Notes under the pieces: generated by a model
What the model was told of the DNA's origin: nothing
Seen by the model: only the letters and a program-made list of their open reading frames with translations
Database searches by the model: none
Program-made: the position numbers and the translations under genes
In this document: in pieces, positions 28,813 through 42,131 of the stretch
How positions within the stretch are numbered: the first letter of the stretch is position 1
Layout: each line of letters starts with the position of its first letter
From: Manis javanica
Lineage: Eukaryota > Chordata > Mammalia > Pholidota > Manidae
Direction of reading: 5' to 3'
Assembly (NCBI RefSeq): GCF_040802235.1
Contig: NC_133166.1
Location: 114,962,991 to 115,026,990, forward strand
DNA: 64,000 nt

Positions 28813-31261
28813 TGGGGGCCCTACCCCACTCAGTCAGTGTACACAGATTATTCGTGGGGTCTGCACTTTTCAGCCCCTCCCTCCTTGCCAAACTCGAAGA
28901 TTCCCCTGCCCAAAAGCCAACCTCACCTCTCTCACTTTGTTGCTCATGTTGGGCAGTGCCCGCAGGCAATTTTCTCACTATTAATAAGTCAATTGTGAAA
29001 ATTTAAAGCAAGTTTGGATTGACAGATTATTCCTGAGCAGGTCCTGGGAATGTAGATCAATGAACCATTCCCTGGGTAAAGCTCACATTTGCCAGTAAGG
29101 ATGCAAACTTGTGTACAAAGCCCAGGGCTAGAACAGAAGCTGTTAACTATTTATGGAAGTGAAGGTTTCCCTGAGATGTCTGAGCTAGGTTTTGAAGCAT
29201 GAAGAGACAGACAGGCCAGAGGGCAAGAGAGAAGAAAGGGAAATTCCAGGTAAGTTAGGCAAACACCCAAAGATAATAAACAGTATCCTACATAAAATGC
29301 AAGGTGGAGGGGTCCTCAGAGATGAATCTGAAGGGGTCAGCAGGAACCAAAGGACACTAATAAATGGATTTTTATCTTTAGGAAGTAGGAAGGCAGTGAA
29401 GTTTATGCAGTGGAGATACGTGGTTAATGTCATATTTTAGAAAGATTGCTCTGTCAAGAGTGTGGCATAGAGTCCAATTAGAAGCAGGAAGACCTCAAGA
29501 GCCCAGAAGTGATGGCACTCAGGACAGAGGCACCACCAGGAGTCAGATGTATTCATAAGATCAAATTAACAGGCCTTGGGCTAGACTGGATATGGGACAT
29601 GATAATGAAAGCAATTTCAAATGAGTCTCAGGTTTCAGATGTGAAACACTAGATAGACAGTGGTGCTATTAATCATGACAGACTAAAGAAGAGCTGATCT
29701 TAGGGGAGTGTGCAAGGACAAGGTATCCAGAGAGAGTAAACTGAGGGACCAATGGGACCGCCAAACTGAGCTGCCTAGTGAGCAGATAAATCTCCCATCT
29801 GGTGCTCATGTGAGGCCTGGGCTGGTCATATCAACTAGGAGTCTTGAGCCCAGAGGCAGGGCTCAGTACCTGGGATGGAAGAGAGCAGCTAGAGAGGCAC
29901 TGCTGTATAAGCACTGTTTAGGGGGTGCTGGAGGAAGCTGGTTGAGAAAAGGTCAGAGGGGAGAGCCAAGTGAGTCACAGTCCTACAGTGCTGAATTCTG
30001 TAAATAGTTCAAGTTCAGTAAAGATAAATGCACAGTCTATTTGGTATTTAAGAGACCTTCCCAAATGAAAGACCTCGCAGTTCAGAGACCACAGAGAAAA
30101 CTGCGCTGGGTTAGAGAAAGAATGGGAGGAAGAAATGGAGACACAGTGCAGCTAGCTTTTTTGAGAACCTTGGTAGAGATGTGATGGGAAGAAATAGGAA
30201 ATAGTTCAAGATCATGGAAGATTTCTCTCTGAAGAACTGAGAGATTGACCTGCAGAGGGAAAAGAACTCAGAAGAGATGTTGAAGGTCCAGCAATATAAC
30301 ATACAAGTAGTTAAGTCAATGCCACCCAGAGCCTGGAGGGGATGGGCCCCCATGCTGATAAGGTTCTGGCAGTGGGGGTGGGGGGATACAAGCTGGGTCA
30401 AGTTTACAGAAAAAAGAGATCAGTAACTGAAGTAGGAGGCTAACTCAGGAGGCAGAGCCTAGGTGGATTGAATTTTAAAAGAATGGAGTAGCCTCTGAGG
30501 CAGCCAGAAGACAACAGAAAGGACTGACAAACTGAAGGCTCCCCAGTGAATGGACCACAGGTCTATGGCGGCATCACAGTGTTCAGTGATTTTCTTCAGC
30601 AGAGCTGCCCACGTGGGACAGTACTGGTGATGACTAGAGTTGTAGCTTGATAAGACAGAGCAGTACAAGCAGTCTTCCAGGAGGTTCTACCAGATTATAA
30701 ATGCACAGTGGAGAAAGCATAGGCTTTAGGGCAGCAGGCTGAAATGCAGATCCTCCTAAAGCACTCCACCCAACCTCTGAGCCTGGGTTGTCTCTTTTGA
30801 GAGGGGACCAATGTCACCCATCCCAAAGGGTCACTGTGAAAGAGTAGTCACTATGGAAGAGCCTAGAATTTCTCTGGGTCCACAGAAGGTGCTGAATTAA
30901 ATGTTAATTTCTTCCTTCTAAGGAAAGTACTTATTCTTTTGTTTTCACTGCATAAATACTGAAGCGTATGTGGTATAATTCCATTCTTTTAAATATCCAC
31001 ATCTAAAATTATAAAAATAGATTCTTTGCTTTACATAAGTCTTCACTGCAGGATTCTTTTCAGTAGCAGCAGCCCCCACAACATTTAAAAGATGGTTCAA
31101 CTGACAGAATGATTCAGGAACACATTTTAGGCCTAAGCACAGATGGCATGTTGTAGTTGTGACTCTGGAAAGAGGAATTTTACCAACGAATCACAGGCAC
31201 TGAAGTCAGTCCCCAAATTCCTTCAAGCTGAGACACGGTTTACCCACTAGTCTGGCTGTTT

Positions 31262-31400
31262 CAGAAACAGACTGGAGCCAGGCTGCCTGGGTTTGAATTC
31301 TGGCTCTGCCATTTACTAGCTGGGTGACACTGGTTAAGTTATTGATATCTCTGGTCTGTTTCCTCATCTACAAAATAATAATAATAATAGTACTTATACT
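31262..31400 (+). repeat. MIR SINE relic
   Basis: It has the MIR core (GCTCTGCCATTTACTAGCTG and TTTCCTCATCTACAAAATAA), followed by a short (ATA)n run. Boundaries are approximate. Confidence 0.8.
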
Positions 31401-31986
31401 TCATAGGATTTTTTTGAGAATTAAGAGCATTAATCCATTCTAAGATTTCAGAATGGTGCCTGGCACCTGTACCATAGAGGTTCAGGCCCCAGTGACTATG
31501 GTTATTCCCAGCCACACACACACCCCTGTCTTTGCTGGCCCTGAAGACTGTTTAAGTGGTGGGGGGGAAGACTTCAGTATAATCACCATCACATCACATA
31601 CACTGACACCTCCTTAGAGCATACACCAAGGCTGGGGTGGTGGTCTGCACCCCAGAGCCCAGAGCAGTAACCAAAACCCTGAAGAGCTGCAGGATCAACA
31701 CTCATGAAGGAGAAAGGAGATGAAGGAGCCAACTGGATTCAGGACCCTGCCCCATCATGTGCAGCTCTCTGTGACTGCAAAACTGTATGAGAAATTTCTA
31801 GTCCTGTCATACCAGCTTTTGGGAGGGAATGCATCTTGCTGCCCCAGCATACCCATGGCGGCAGTGGTAGCCCACTAGCTCCAAGAAGGATGTTGTTGTG
31901 GTGGAAGGTGCAGTTCGAAAGGCTGAAGTCACACTTTTTACTTCCCAGCTCTGGTCCAGGACTCACCTGAAAAGCTGAAACCTTAC

Positions 31987-32062
31987 CTGCAAGGAGCTCC
32001 AGGCTGCTCTGCTCATGTGCATCCTCTGTGCTCTGCTCTGCATCATTTTTCTCTGGGATCAG
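31987..32062 (-). CDS. C11orf80: C11orf80/TOPOVIBL, 76-bp internal coding exon
   Basis: This small exon is not obvious as an open frame. On the minus strand it has a strong donor (TTGCAG|GTAAGG) and a usable acceptor (GTAAGCAG). Its 76 bp start in phase 0 and end in phase 1, which is exactly what the exon at 56066-56164 (ends phase 0) and the exon at 16697-16884 (needs one base) require. It encodes about 25 acidic, Glu/Ser-rich residues beginning LIPEKNDAEQ. It sits alone between a 15.1-kb and a 24-kb intron. I inferred it from splice sites and phase, without alignment. Confidence 0.75.
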
Positions 32063-32671
32063 CTGCTTACCAAATTAGAAGTCCCAAGTAAGTTTTGCGA
32101 AAGCATGAACAAGCCCAGTGAGACAAGTGTGCTTGGTGGCTTTGTTACCCTCAGGGGACTGCCCTCCCTCATGTGGAACGTCCCCTTACTTCCTCCTGGC
32201 TCATGTGAGTCCCTCTCCCTGGCCCCCAACCTTCAAGGCTTCATTCCTGCGGGAGCCTTTGTAGCTCATTGCAGCTATTCCAGTTTGTTCCTGCTCTGAA
32301 CTCCGGTTGCTCATCTATCTGCCCCACTCCTGGTACTCTGCAGTATGTACTGCCTGCCCCGTTCATCATTTTTATGGTTTGTGTCCATTTTCTACAGCTG
32401 AAATTCCTCAAAAGGTAAGGTTCATCGTGCCCGTATCTCTTTACAGCTGGCTCAGCATGCCTCACACAGGGCTAAGTGCTCAACAAATGACTGAGGTCAT
32501 ATCTGGGGAGCCACAGGACATACTTTGTAGTTCTCTGTAGCCTTTCAAGGCCCTGCCACACTAGTTGGTTCAATTTTGACAGTGAACAAAAGTATTAAGA
32601 TATGAACCCAATCCTCCTAGCACCTTGTTTTTCAAGAATACAAATATATAAAAATAGATAACCTTGTCATC

Positions 32672-33640
32672 ACAATTAAAACCTTTTGTGCTTCAAGGGA
32701 CCCTATAAAAGAAAGTGTAATGTCAACCGACAAGAATGGTAGAAAGTATTTTCAAATAGTATCTGATAAAGGAATTGTATCCAGAATAAAGAACTCAGAG
32801 CTAAAAAATAAAATAACCCAATTAAAAAATGGGTTTGACAACGGATTTGAATAGGCACTTCTCCAAAGAGATACAAATGGCTAATAGGCACATGAGAAGA
32901 TGCTCAACATCATTAGGGAAATGCAAATCACAACCACTCTGAGAAACCACTTTACACCCACTAGGGTGGCAATAATAATACTAATGGACAGTAACAACTT
33001 ATTGGTGGGGATGTGGAAAAACTGGAATTGTTATACAGTGCTGGTGAGAAAGTAAAATGGTACAGCCGGTTTGGAAAACAGTTTGGAAGTTCCTCAAAAA
33101 GTTAAACATGGAGTTATCATATGACCAAGCAATTGTACTCCTATATACCTAAGAGAATTTAGACACGTCCACATACAAATTTTCATAGCATTATTTGTAA
33201 TAGCCGAAAAGTGTAAATAAAATAAATATCCATCAATAGATGAAATGATAAAAAAAATCTGATGTGTCCATACAATGCGACGTTATTCAACCACAAAAAA
33301 GAATGAAGTACTATTACACGTGGCAACCTGGATGAACCTTGAAAGCATTCTGAGTGAGGGAAGCCAGACACAAATGGCCACTTTCATTGTCTGATACCAT
33401 TTACATTAAATACCCAATACAGACAAGCCCACAGAGACAGAAAGTAGCTTAGTGGTTGCCAGGAGCTGGAGATGAGGGAATTGGGACTTACTGCAAATGG
33501 ATACAGGGTTTTGGACTAGCAGGATGCAGATATTCTGCAATTTAGTGGTGACAGCTGCATAACACAGTGAATATACTTCTGAAGAACCACTAAATTGTAC
33601 AATTTAAATACATTTCATGCTGTATGAATTACACCATATC
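32672..33640 (+). mobile_element. Old L1 3' fragment
   Basis: It contains the diverged end of ORF2 and a 3' UTR, recognisable from wording such as CACTTCTCCAAAGA and GGCACATGAGAAGATGCTC. Frames are fully degraded. It is an ancient mammalian L1. Confidence 0.8.
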
Positions 33641-34559
33641 CTAGCATATGTTTTCTACTAAAGCAAGTTTCAATTTCTAAGTAAGTACAATCCAGGGAAT
33701 GTAGAAGGGATAAAAATGACCTTAATAGTGTGAAAGAAGAAACAGTATTTGGAAATTTTCCAAACATTTCTTTTCTTGAGAGAAAGCTTATTCTTTTATT
33801 TCACTCTAGCCTGGAGAATCTCATAATATACAAACCTTTATCCTATTTTGAAACTGGTTTCACCAAGGAAATACCTACATTTGGATATAAGGCTCTGAGC
33901 CCTTGGGGAGCCTTGTACACCCTTCATTTGCCATCAGTTCCCCCAGCTGAGACAGTCCTATCCTCAGCATACACCTGGAATTTCACTCTATGAGATGTTT
34001 AATTCTGGTCCACCCCTCTGGGAAATAATACCTTTCCCTAGAAAGCTGCCTCCCTGCTACTGCTGCGTATTCTGGGTTTAAGTTTTCAGTCCCTACACAC
34101 ATCTACGACATTAAGCCCTAAAGTACTAACCTGTCTATTCATTCCTTCATGGCCCACTGTCTTCTATTCCAACACAAAGCTTAAAATCTCCATTCCTGGC
34201 ACAACTTTTCCCTAAATATATTCCATAAAAATATAAGAACATATTCTCTCATTTCTTCCATTTCCCCATAAACTATATAAGAGCCACAGATGACTTATTC
34301 TACTGTCCTACTTTAACTTGTTTAGAAATGGAAACTGAGATAAAATCCAGAGGTAAAAGAATCTGACCTATCATCAATAAGCTTGTAGTTTTAGCTGATG
34401 CCACTGGGTGCCACTCTTGTACCACCAACAAGTTATTTATCATTAAAGGGACATTATCTGAGGGAATCTAATAATCTTCGGGAAGAAGCCTGGCTTCTAC
34501 TGGACCCCTCTAACCACACATCTCCCCAGGCTTATGATCCAGTCCCATATGGTGACAAC

Positions 34560-34740
34560 ATCACTATGCTTCAGAGCCAGGCAACCTCAACACAAATCTC
34601 CAAGCTTTGCCATTTACTGACTGTGATTCTGGGCAAATTAGAAAATTCTCTAACCAGCTGCTTCATCTATAAAATGGGAAGACTACAACCTGCTTCATAA
34701 AATCTTTGTGGAGATTAATGAGGAAATCTTGGCACAGATT
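34560..34740 (+). repeat. MIR SINE relic
   Basis: Sequence such as TTTGCCATTTACTGACTGTG followed by a CTTCATCTATAAAATGGG-type core is characteristic of MIR elements. Boundaries are approximate. Confidence 0.7.
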
Positions 34741-35030
34741 AGGAATTCCATAAATGTTCTTTCCAGACCTATGACCTTCAAGACTTAGCCATCTGCCAAG
34801 TTAACTGGACTATTAATGGCCCTAAGGCTATGAGCCATCACTATAGCAACAGAAGGGGCAAAAGAGGTCAGATCATTTCCTTTGGGATCTCAACAGGATA
34901 GGAGAGGCCCAAGCAAAAGGACTTCACAGGCTGAAACACTCCTACATCATGCCCATATACCCTAGGTCCTATGATGACAGCATATGCCTCACCCTGAACC
35001 TATCCCTGGAAATATGAAGATGTGGATGGG

Positions 35031-35487
35031 TGTATTGAATTGGACAGTAGCTGCCCAAAAGCTATGTCCATGCATTAATCCCCAGAATCTGTTCTACTGG
35101 ACCCCAAAACCTTATTTGGAAAAAGGGTCTTTGCAGATGTAATTAAGGATCTCAAGATCACTGTGGATTTAGAGTGGGCCCTGAATATAATGACAGGTAT
35201 CCTTGTAAGAGACAGGTAGAGGGAGATTGGAGAGACAAGGGGGAAAGGCCATGTGAAGATGGAGGCAGAGACTGGAGTAATGTGGCCACAATGAACATCT
35301 GGAGCCATGAAAAGCTATAAGGGATAAGGAAGGATTCTCCCCTAGAGCCTTTGGAGGGAATGTGGCTCTGACAAAACCTTGATTTCAGACTTCTTGACTC
35401 CAGAACTGTGAAATAATAAATATCTATTGTTTTTAAAGCACCGAGTTTGTGGTGATTTGTTATAGCATCCATAGGAAACTTATACAA
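35031..35487 (+). repeat. Solo LTR of the ERVL-MaLR (MLT1/MST-like) class
   Basis: It shows the block TTATTTGGAAAAAGGGTCTT, then a segment ending in TCCAGAACTGTGAAATAATA and a GTTTGTGGTG run, all typical of MaLR LTRs. Boundaries are approximate. Confidence 0.75.
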
Positions 35488-35689
35488 TGGGTATTAGCTT
35501 CTATTTGTTCACGTTGTTTTTGCTATTTGTCGCCTTCTGCCTTCCTAGCTACAAAGCAGGGGAGGATGGGCAAATCCATGAGCTGCTGTGATCCTTGGGT
35601 GCCTGGACACCTAAACTTCCCTGTCTAATTAGGCAAAAAAAGAGGAAAGGGAGAGAAGAAGCAGAAGAGGTGTTAGAGACTGTTATTCT

Positions 35690-36557
35690 CTCAGAAAGTA
35701 TCTATTTTTTTATTACTATTTTATTGAGCTTTAATTTGTGCACATATACTATACTGCAGATAGAGTGTACAATTTCCAAAGTTTTGACACATACATATTT
35801 GTGAAACCATCAAAAGGTAAATAATGAATATATTCCTCAAAAGTCTCCTCTGACCTTCATAGTCACTCCATCTTCAAGCAACCACTAATGTGTAATTATA
35901 GATTAGTTGGCATTTTTAGAATTTTATGTAAGTGGAATTAAACAATATGTATCCTTCTTTTTGGTTTTTTTTTCATTCAGCATGGCTATTCAGAGATTTA
36001 CCATGCTTTTGTGTATATCAATAGCACATTCTTTTTATTGCTAAGTAGTATTCCATTGAAAGCTATACCATTTCTTTATCCATTTACCTGTTGACACTGG
36101 GTTGTTTCCAGGTTTTGGCTATCACAGATGTGTGGCAGAGATGCCACAACATTAGTGTATAAATTTTTGTGTGGACACATGCTTTCATTTCTCTTGAGTA
36201 AATACCTAGGAATAGAATGGCCAGGTCCTATGATAAATATATATTTAACATTTTAAGAAACCGTCAAACTGTTCTCCAAGTGCTTGTACCATTTCTCATT
36301 CCTACAAATAGGGCATAAAAGTTTCAGTTTCCCCGTGTCCTTGTAATGAGGTATGACGTGGTATCTCATTGTGGTTTTGATTTGCATTTCCCTAATGATT
36401 AATGACATTGAGCATATTTCTTGTATGTTTACTTGCTGTTTGTGTATCTTCTTTGGTGAAATGTATGTTCAAATCTTTTGCCCACTTGAAAAATTGGGTT
36501 GTTTTGTTGAGTTTTGAGAGTTTTTCAAATCTTTTCAATATTCAATTTCTTTAATAG
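35690..36557 (-). mobile_element. Old L1 (3' part), left of a younger L1 insertion
   Basis: A diverged L1 3' end in minus orientation. Its sequence continues at about 42729-44795, beyond the younger L1 at 36558-42707, so that insertion split it. Confidence 0.8.
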
Positions 36558-36891
36558 TTTTTTGGTATCATTAATCTACAATTACATGAAGAACATTATG
36601 TTTGCCAGACTCCCCCCCTTCACCAAGTCCCCCCCACATACCCCATTAGTCACTGTCCATCAGCATAGTAAGATGCTGTAAAATCATTACTTGTCTTCTC
36701 TGTGTTGTACAGCCCTCCCTGTGCCCCCCCCACATTATACATGCTAATCATAAGGCCCCCTTTCTTCTTCCCTCCCCTTCCCCTCCCTTCCCACCCATCC
36801 TCCCCAGTCCCTTTCCCTTTGGTAACTGTTAGTCCTTTCTTAGGTTCTGTGATTCCGCTGCTGTTTTGTTCCTTCAGTTTTTCCTTTGTTC

Positions 36892-39800
36892 TTATACTCC
36901 ACAGATGAGTGAAATCATTTGGTACTTGTTTTTCTCCACCTGGTTTATTTCACTGAGCATAATACCCTCTAGCTCCATTCATGTTGTTGCAAATGGTAGG
37001 ATTTGTTTTCTTTTTATGGCTGAATAATATTCCATTGTGTATATGTACCACATCTTCTTTATCCATTCATCTACTGATGGACATTTAGGTTGCTTCCATT
37101 TCTTGGCTATTGTAAATAGTGCTGCGATAAACATAGGGGTGCATCTGTCTTTTTCAAACTGGGCTGCTGCATTCTTAGGGTAAATTCCTAGAAATGGGAT
37201 TCCTGGGTCAAATGATATTTTTACTCTGAGCTTTTTGAGGAACCTCCATACTGCTTTCCACAATGGTTGAACTAATTTACATTCCCACCAGCAGTGTAGG
37301 AAGGTTCCACTTTCTCCACAAACTCACCAACATTTGTTGTTGTTTGTCTTTTGGATGGTGGCAATCCTTATTGGTGTGAGGTGATATCACATTGTGGTTT
37401 TAATTTGCATTTCTCTGATGACTAGTGACGTGGAGCATATTTTCATGTGTCTGTTGGCCATCTGAATTTCTTCTTTGGAGAACTGTCTGTTCAGCTCCTC
37501 TGCCCATTTTTTAGTTAGATTGTTCATTTTTTTTGTTTGTTGAGGTGCGTGAGCTCTTTATATACTTTGGATGTCAACCCTTTTTGGATCTGTCATTTAT
37601 GAATATATTCTCCATACTGTAGGATGCCTTTTTGTTCTACTGATGGTGTCCTTTGCTGTACAGAAGCTTCTCAGCTTGATATAGTCCCACTTGTCCATTT
37701 TTGCTTTTGTTTCCCTTGTCCAGGGAGATATGTTCATGAAGAAGTCAGTCATGTTTATGTCCAAGAAATTTTTGCCTATACTTTTTCTAAGAGTTTTATG
37801 GTCTCATGATTTACATTCAGGTCTTTGATTCATTTCAAATTTACTTTTGTGTACGGGGTTAGACAATGATCCAGTTTCATTCTCTTACATGTAGCTGTCC
37901 AGTTTTGCCAACACCAACTGTTGAAGAGGCTGTCATTTTCCCATTGTATGTCCATGGCTCCTTTATCGTATATTAATTGACCATATATGTTTGGGTTAAT
38001 GTCTGGAGACTATTTTGTTCCACTGGTCTGTGACTCTGTTCTTGTCCCAGTACCAAATTGTCTTGATTACTATGGCTTTGTAGTAGAGCTTGAAGTTGAG
38101 GAGCGAGATCCCCCCCACTTTATTCTTCCTTCTCAGGATTGCTTTGGCTATTCAGGGTTTTTGGTGGTTCCATATGAATTTTAGAACTATTTGTTCCAGT
38201 TCTTTGAAGAATGCTGTTGGTATTTTGATAGGGATTGCATTGAATCTGTAAATTGCTTTAGGCAGGATGGCCATTTTGACGATATTAATTCTTCCTAGCC
38301 AAGAGCATGGGATGAGTTTCCATCTGTTAGTGTCCTCTTTAATTTCTCTTAAGAGTGTCTTGTAGTTTTCGGGGTATAGGTTTTTCACTTCCTTGGTTAG
38401 GTTTATTCCTAGGTATTTTATTCTTTTTGATGCATTTGTGAATGAAATTATTTTCCTGGTTTCTCTTTCTACTAGTTCATTGTTAGTGTATAGGAAAGCC
38501 TCAGATTTCTGTGTATTAATTTTGTATCCTGAAACTTTGCTGTATTCCAGCATCAGTTCTAGTATTTTTTGGAGTGGAGTCTTTAGGGTTTTTTATGTAC
38601 AATATTATGTCATCTGCAAATAGGGACAGTTTGACTTCTTCTTTACCGATCTGGATTCTTTGTATTTCTTTGGTTTGTCTAATTGCCATGGCTAGGACCT
38701 CCAGTACTATGTTGAATAACAGTGGGGAGTGTGGGCATCCCTGTCTTGTTCCCGATCTTAGAGGAAAAGCTTTCAGCTTCTCGCTGTTCAGTAAGATGTT
38801 GGCTGTGGGTTTGTCATATATGGCCTTTATTATCTTGAGGTACTTGCCCTCTATACCCATTTTGCTGAGAGTTTTTATCATGAATGGATGCTGAATTTTG
38901 TCAAATGCTTTTTCAGCTTCTATGGAGATGATCATGTGATTTTTGTCCTTTTTGTTGATGTGGTGGATGATGTTGATGGATTTTCGAATGTTGTACCATC
39001 CTTGCATCCCTGGGATGAATCCCACTTGGTCATGGTGTATGATCCTCTTGATGTATTTTTGAATTCGGTTTGCTAATATTTTGTTGAATATTCTTGCATC
39101 TATGTTCATCAGGGATATTGGTCTGTAATTTTCTTTTTTGGTGGTGTCTTTGTCTGATTTTGGTATTAGGGTGATGCTGGCTTCATAGAATGAGTCTGGA
39201 AGTATTCCCTCTTCTTCTATTTTTTGGAAAACTTATGGGTATTATGTCTTCTCTGTATGTCTGATAAAACTCCACGGTAAATCAATCTGGCCTGGGAGTT
39301 TTGCTCTTGGGTAGTTTTTTTATTACTGCTTCAATTTCATTGCTGGTAATGGTAATTGGTCTATTTAGATTTTGTTTCTTCCTTGGTCAGTCTTGGAAGG
39401 TTGTATTTTTCTAGGAAGTTGTCCATTTCTTCTAGGTTTTCCAGCTTGTTAGCATATAGTTTTTTGTAGTATTCTCTAATAATTCTTTGTATTTCTGTGG
39501 GGTCCATCGTAATTTTTCCTTTCTTGTTTCTGATTCTGTTGATGTGTGTAGATTCTCTTTTTCTTTTTATAAGTCTGGCCAGGGGCTTATCAATTTTGTT
39601 TATTTTCTCAAAGAACCAGCTCTTGGTTTCGTTGATTTTTTCTCTTGTTTTATTCTTCTCAATTTTATTTATTTCTTCTCTGATTTTTACTATGTCCCTC
39701 CGTCTGCTGACTTTAGGCCTAATTTATTCTTCTTTTTCTGATTTTGATAATTGTGTCTATATACTATTCATTTGGGATTTTTCTTCCTTCTTTAATATGT

Positions 39801-40706
39801 CTGGATTTGTATATACTTTCCTCTTAAGACTGCTTTTGCTGCGTCCCACAGAAGTTGGGGCTTTGTGTTGTTGTTGTCATTTGTTTCCATATATTGCTTG
39901 ATCTCTATTTTAATTTGGTCATTGATCCACTGATTATTTAGAAGCATGTTGTTAAGCCTCCATGTGTTTGTGAGCATTTTTGCTTTCTTTGAACAATTTA
40001 TTTCTAGTTTTATACCTTTGTGGTCTGAAAAGTTGGTTGATAGAATTCCAATCTTTTGGAATTTACTGAGGCTCTTTTTGTGGCCCAGTATGTGGTCTAT
40101 TCTGGAGAACGTTCCATGCGCACTTGAGAAGAATGTGTATCCTGTTGCTTTTGGATGTAGAGTTCTATAGATGCCTATTAGGTCCATCTGTTCTAGTGTG
40201 TTGTTCAGTGCCTCTGTGTACTTACTTATTTTCTGTTTGGTGGATCTGTCCTTTGGAGTGAGTGGTGTGTTGAAGTCTCCTAAAATGAATGCATTGCATT
40301 GTATTTCCCCCTTTAATTCTGTTAGTATTTGTTCCACATATGTTTGTGCTCCTGTAGTGGGTGCATATATATTTAGAATGGTTATATCCTCTTGTTGGAC
40401 TGAGCCCTTTATCATTATGTAATGTCCTTCTTTATCTCTTGTTACCTTCTTTGTTTTGAAGTCTATTTTGTCTGATACTAGTACTGCAACTCCTGCTTTT
40501 TTCCCCTTGTTGTTTGCATGAAATATCTTTTTTCATCCCTTGACTTTTAGTCTGTGCATGTCTTTGGGTTTGAGGTGAGTCTCTTGTAAGCAGCATATAG
40601 ATGGGTCTTGCTTTTTTATCCATTCTATTACTCTGCGTCTTTTGATTGGTGCATTCAGTCCATTTACATTTAGGGTGATTATTGAAAGATATGTACTTAT
40701 TGCCAT
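36892..40706 (-). pseudogene. L1 ORF2 relic in the 36.6-42.7 kb element
   Basis: The ORF2 start (MAISTYLSIITLNVNG) is at 40706. A stop follows after about 57 codons (LKVKG). Open pieces are endonuclease (40415-39792), reverse transcriptase (39109-38516) with an intact FADD box, 38553-38152, and the C-terminal segment (37263-36979). It is inactive. Confidence 0.88.
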
Positions 40707-41239
40707 TGCAGGCTTTAAGTTTGTGGTTACCAAAGGTTCAAGGTTAGCTTCTTTACTATCTTACTGTCTAACTTAACTCACTTATTGAGCTATTATGAAC
40801 ACAGTCTGATAATTCTTTATTTCTCTCCCTTCTTATTCCTCCTCCTCCATTCTTTCTATGTTAGGTGTTTTTTTGTTTTTGTTTTTGTTTTTGCTCTTTT
40901 GTGTTTCCTTTGACTGCTTTTGTGGGTAGTTGATTTTATTTTTTGCCTTTAGTTAGTATTTGATTGTTCCGCTTTGTTTGCTGTGATTTTATTTTCTCTG
41001 GTGACATCTATTTAGCCTTAGGAGTGCTTCTATCTAGAGCAGTCCCTCTAAAATACCCTGTAGGTTTGTGGGAGGCAAATTCCCTCAACTTTTGCTTGTC
41101 TGGGAATTGTTTAATCCCTCCTTCATATTTAAATGATAGTTGTGCTGGATACAGTATCCTTGGTTCAAGGCCCTTCTATTTCATTGCATTAAATATATCA
41201 TGCCATTCTCTTCTGGCCTGTAAGGTTTCTGTTGATAAG

Positions 41240-41945
41240 TCTGATGATAACCTGATGGGTTTTCCTTTGTAGGTGACCCTTTTTCCCCTGTCTGGCTGCC
41301 TTTAATACTTTGTCCTTGTCCTTGATCTTTGCCATTTTAATTATTACATGTCATGGTGTTATCCTCCTTCGGTCCCTTCTGTTGGGAGTTCTGTGTGCTT
41401 CGGTGGTCTGAGAGGCTGTTTCCTTCCCCAGTTTGGCTAAGTTTTCAGGAATTATTTCTTCAAAGACACTTTCTATCCCTTTTTCTCTCTTCTTCTTCTG
41501 GTACCCCTATAATGCAGATATTATTCCGTTTGGATTGGTCACACAGTTCTCTTAATATTCTTTCTTTCCTGGAGATCCTTTTATCTCTCTCTGCGTCAGC
41601 TTCTATGCATTCCTGTTCTATGATTTCTATTCCATTAATGGCCTCTTGCATCTCATCCAGTCTGCTCTTTAGTCCTTCCAAAGATTGTTTTATTTCTGTA
41701 TTCTCCCTCCCTATTTTACCCACTAGCTCTTGCATATTTCTCTGCAGCTCCATCAGCATGGTTATGACCTTTATTTTGAATTCTTTTTCAGGAATATTGG
41801 TTAAATCTATCTCCTCAGATTCCCTCTCAGGGGAGGATGTCTGGGTTAGCCTGGTCTGTATCAAATTCTTCTGCCTTTTCATGGCAACAGAGGTAGTCGT
41901 AAGCAGTTGGCGCATGTCAGCTGGGAGAACCAAGATCCTTTCCAC
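41240..41945 (-). pseudogene. L1 ORF1 relic in the 36.6-42.7 kb element
   Basis: Open from 41945 to 41460 (161 codons), covering the N-terminal coiled coil and the start of the RRM-like domain (CIIGVPEEE). The remainder is out of frame. Confidence 0.82.
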
Positions 41946-42131
41946 TTGCTCCTGGCCTTCCTTTCCTGGGAGAATAGTGACTTCTAGTGGATTCTGCTGG
42001 ACAGTTGCGTGTAGACGGGGTCTCTGATTCTTGCCTGACCACCGTGGAGTTAAGCTCTGCGGTTGCTGTGGACGTGGCCGGCCTCAGGCTGCTACTCCAC
42101 TATGGCGGAGGGGGAATGGGTGGGAGGCTGT

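Larger units (their letters stand above)
16885..31986 (-). other. C11orf80: TOPOVIBL intron filled by an ERV and an L1
   Basis: This is a 15.1-kb intron on the minus strand. It contains the ERV (17.1-28.8 kb, plus strand) with its inserted L1. The 28.8-31.9 kb part holds old L2- and MIR-like sequence, for example MIR-like at about 30730-30900 and 31262-31400, both plus-oriented, and L2-like wording at about 29180-30440. Confidence 0.75.

Noticed and set aside
31739..31966. 75-codon minus-strand frame near the 76-bp TOPOVIBL exon
   Set aside because: It is not flanked by splice sites that fit the phase, and lies in the intron just after the exon's donor. No domain recognised.
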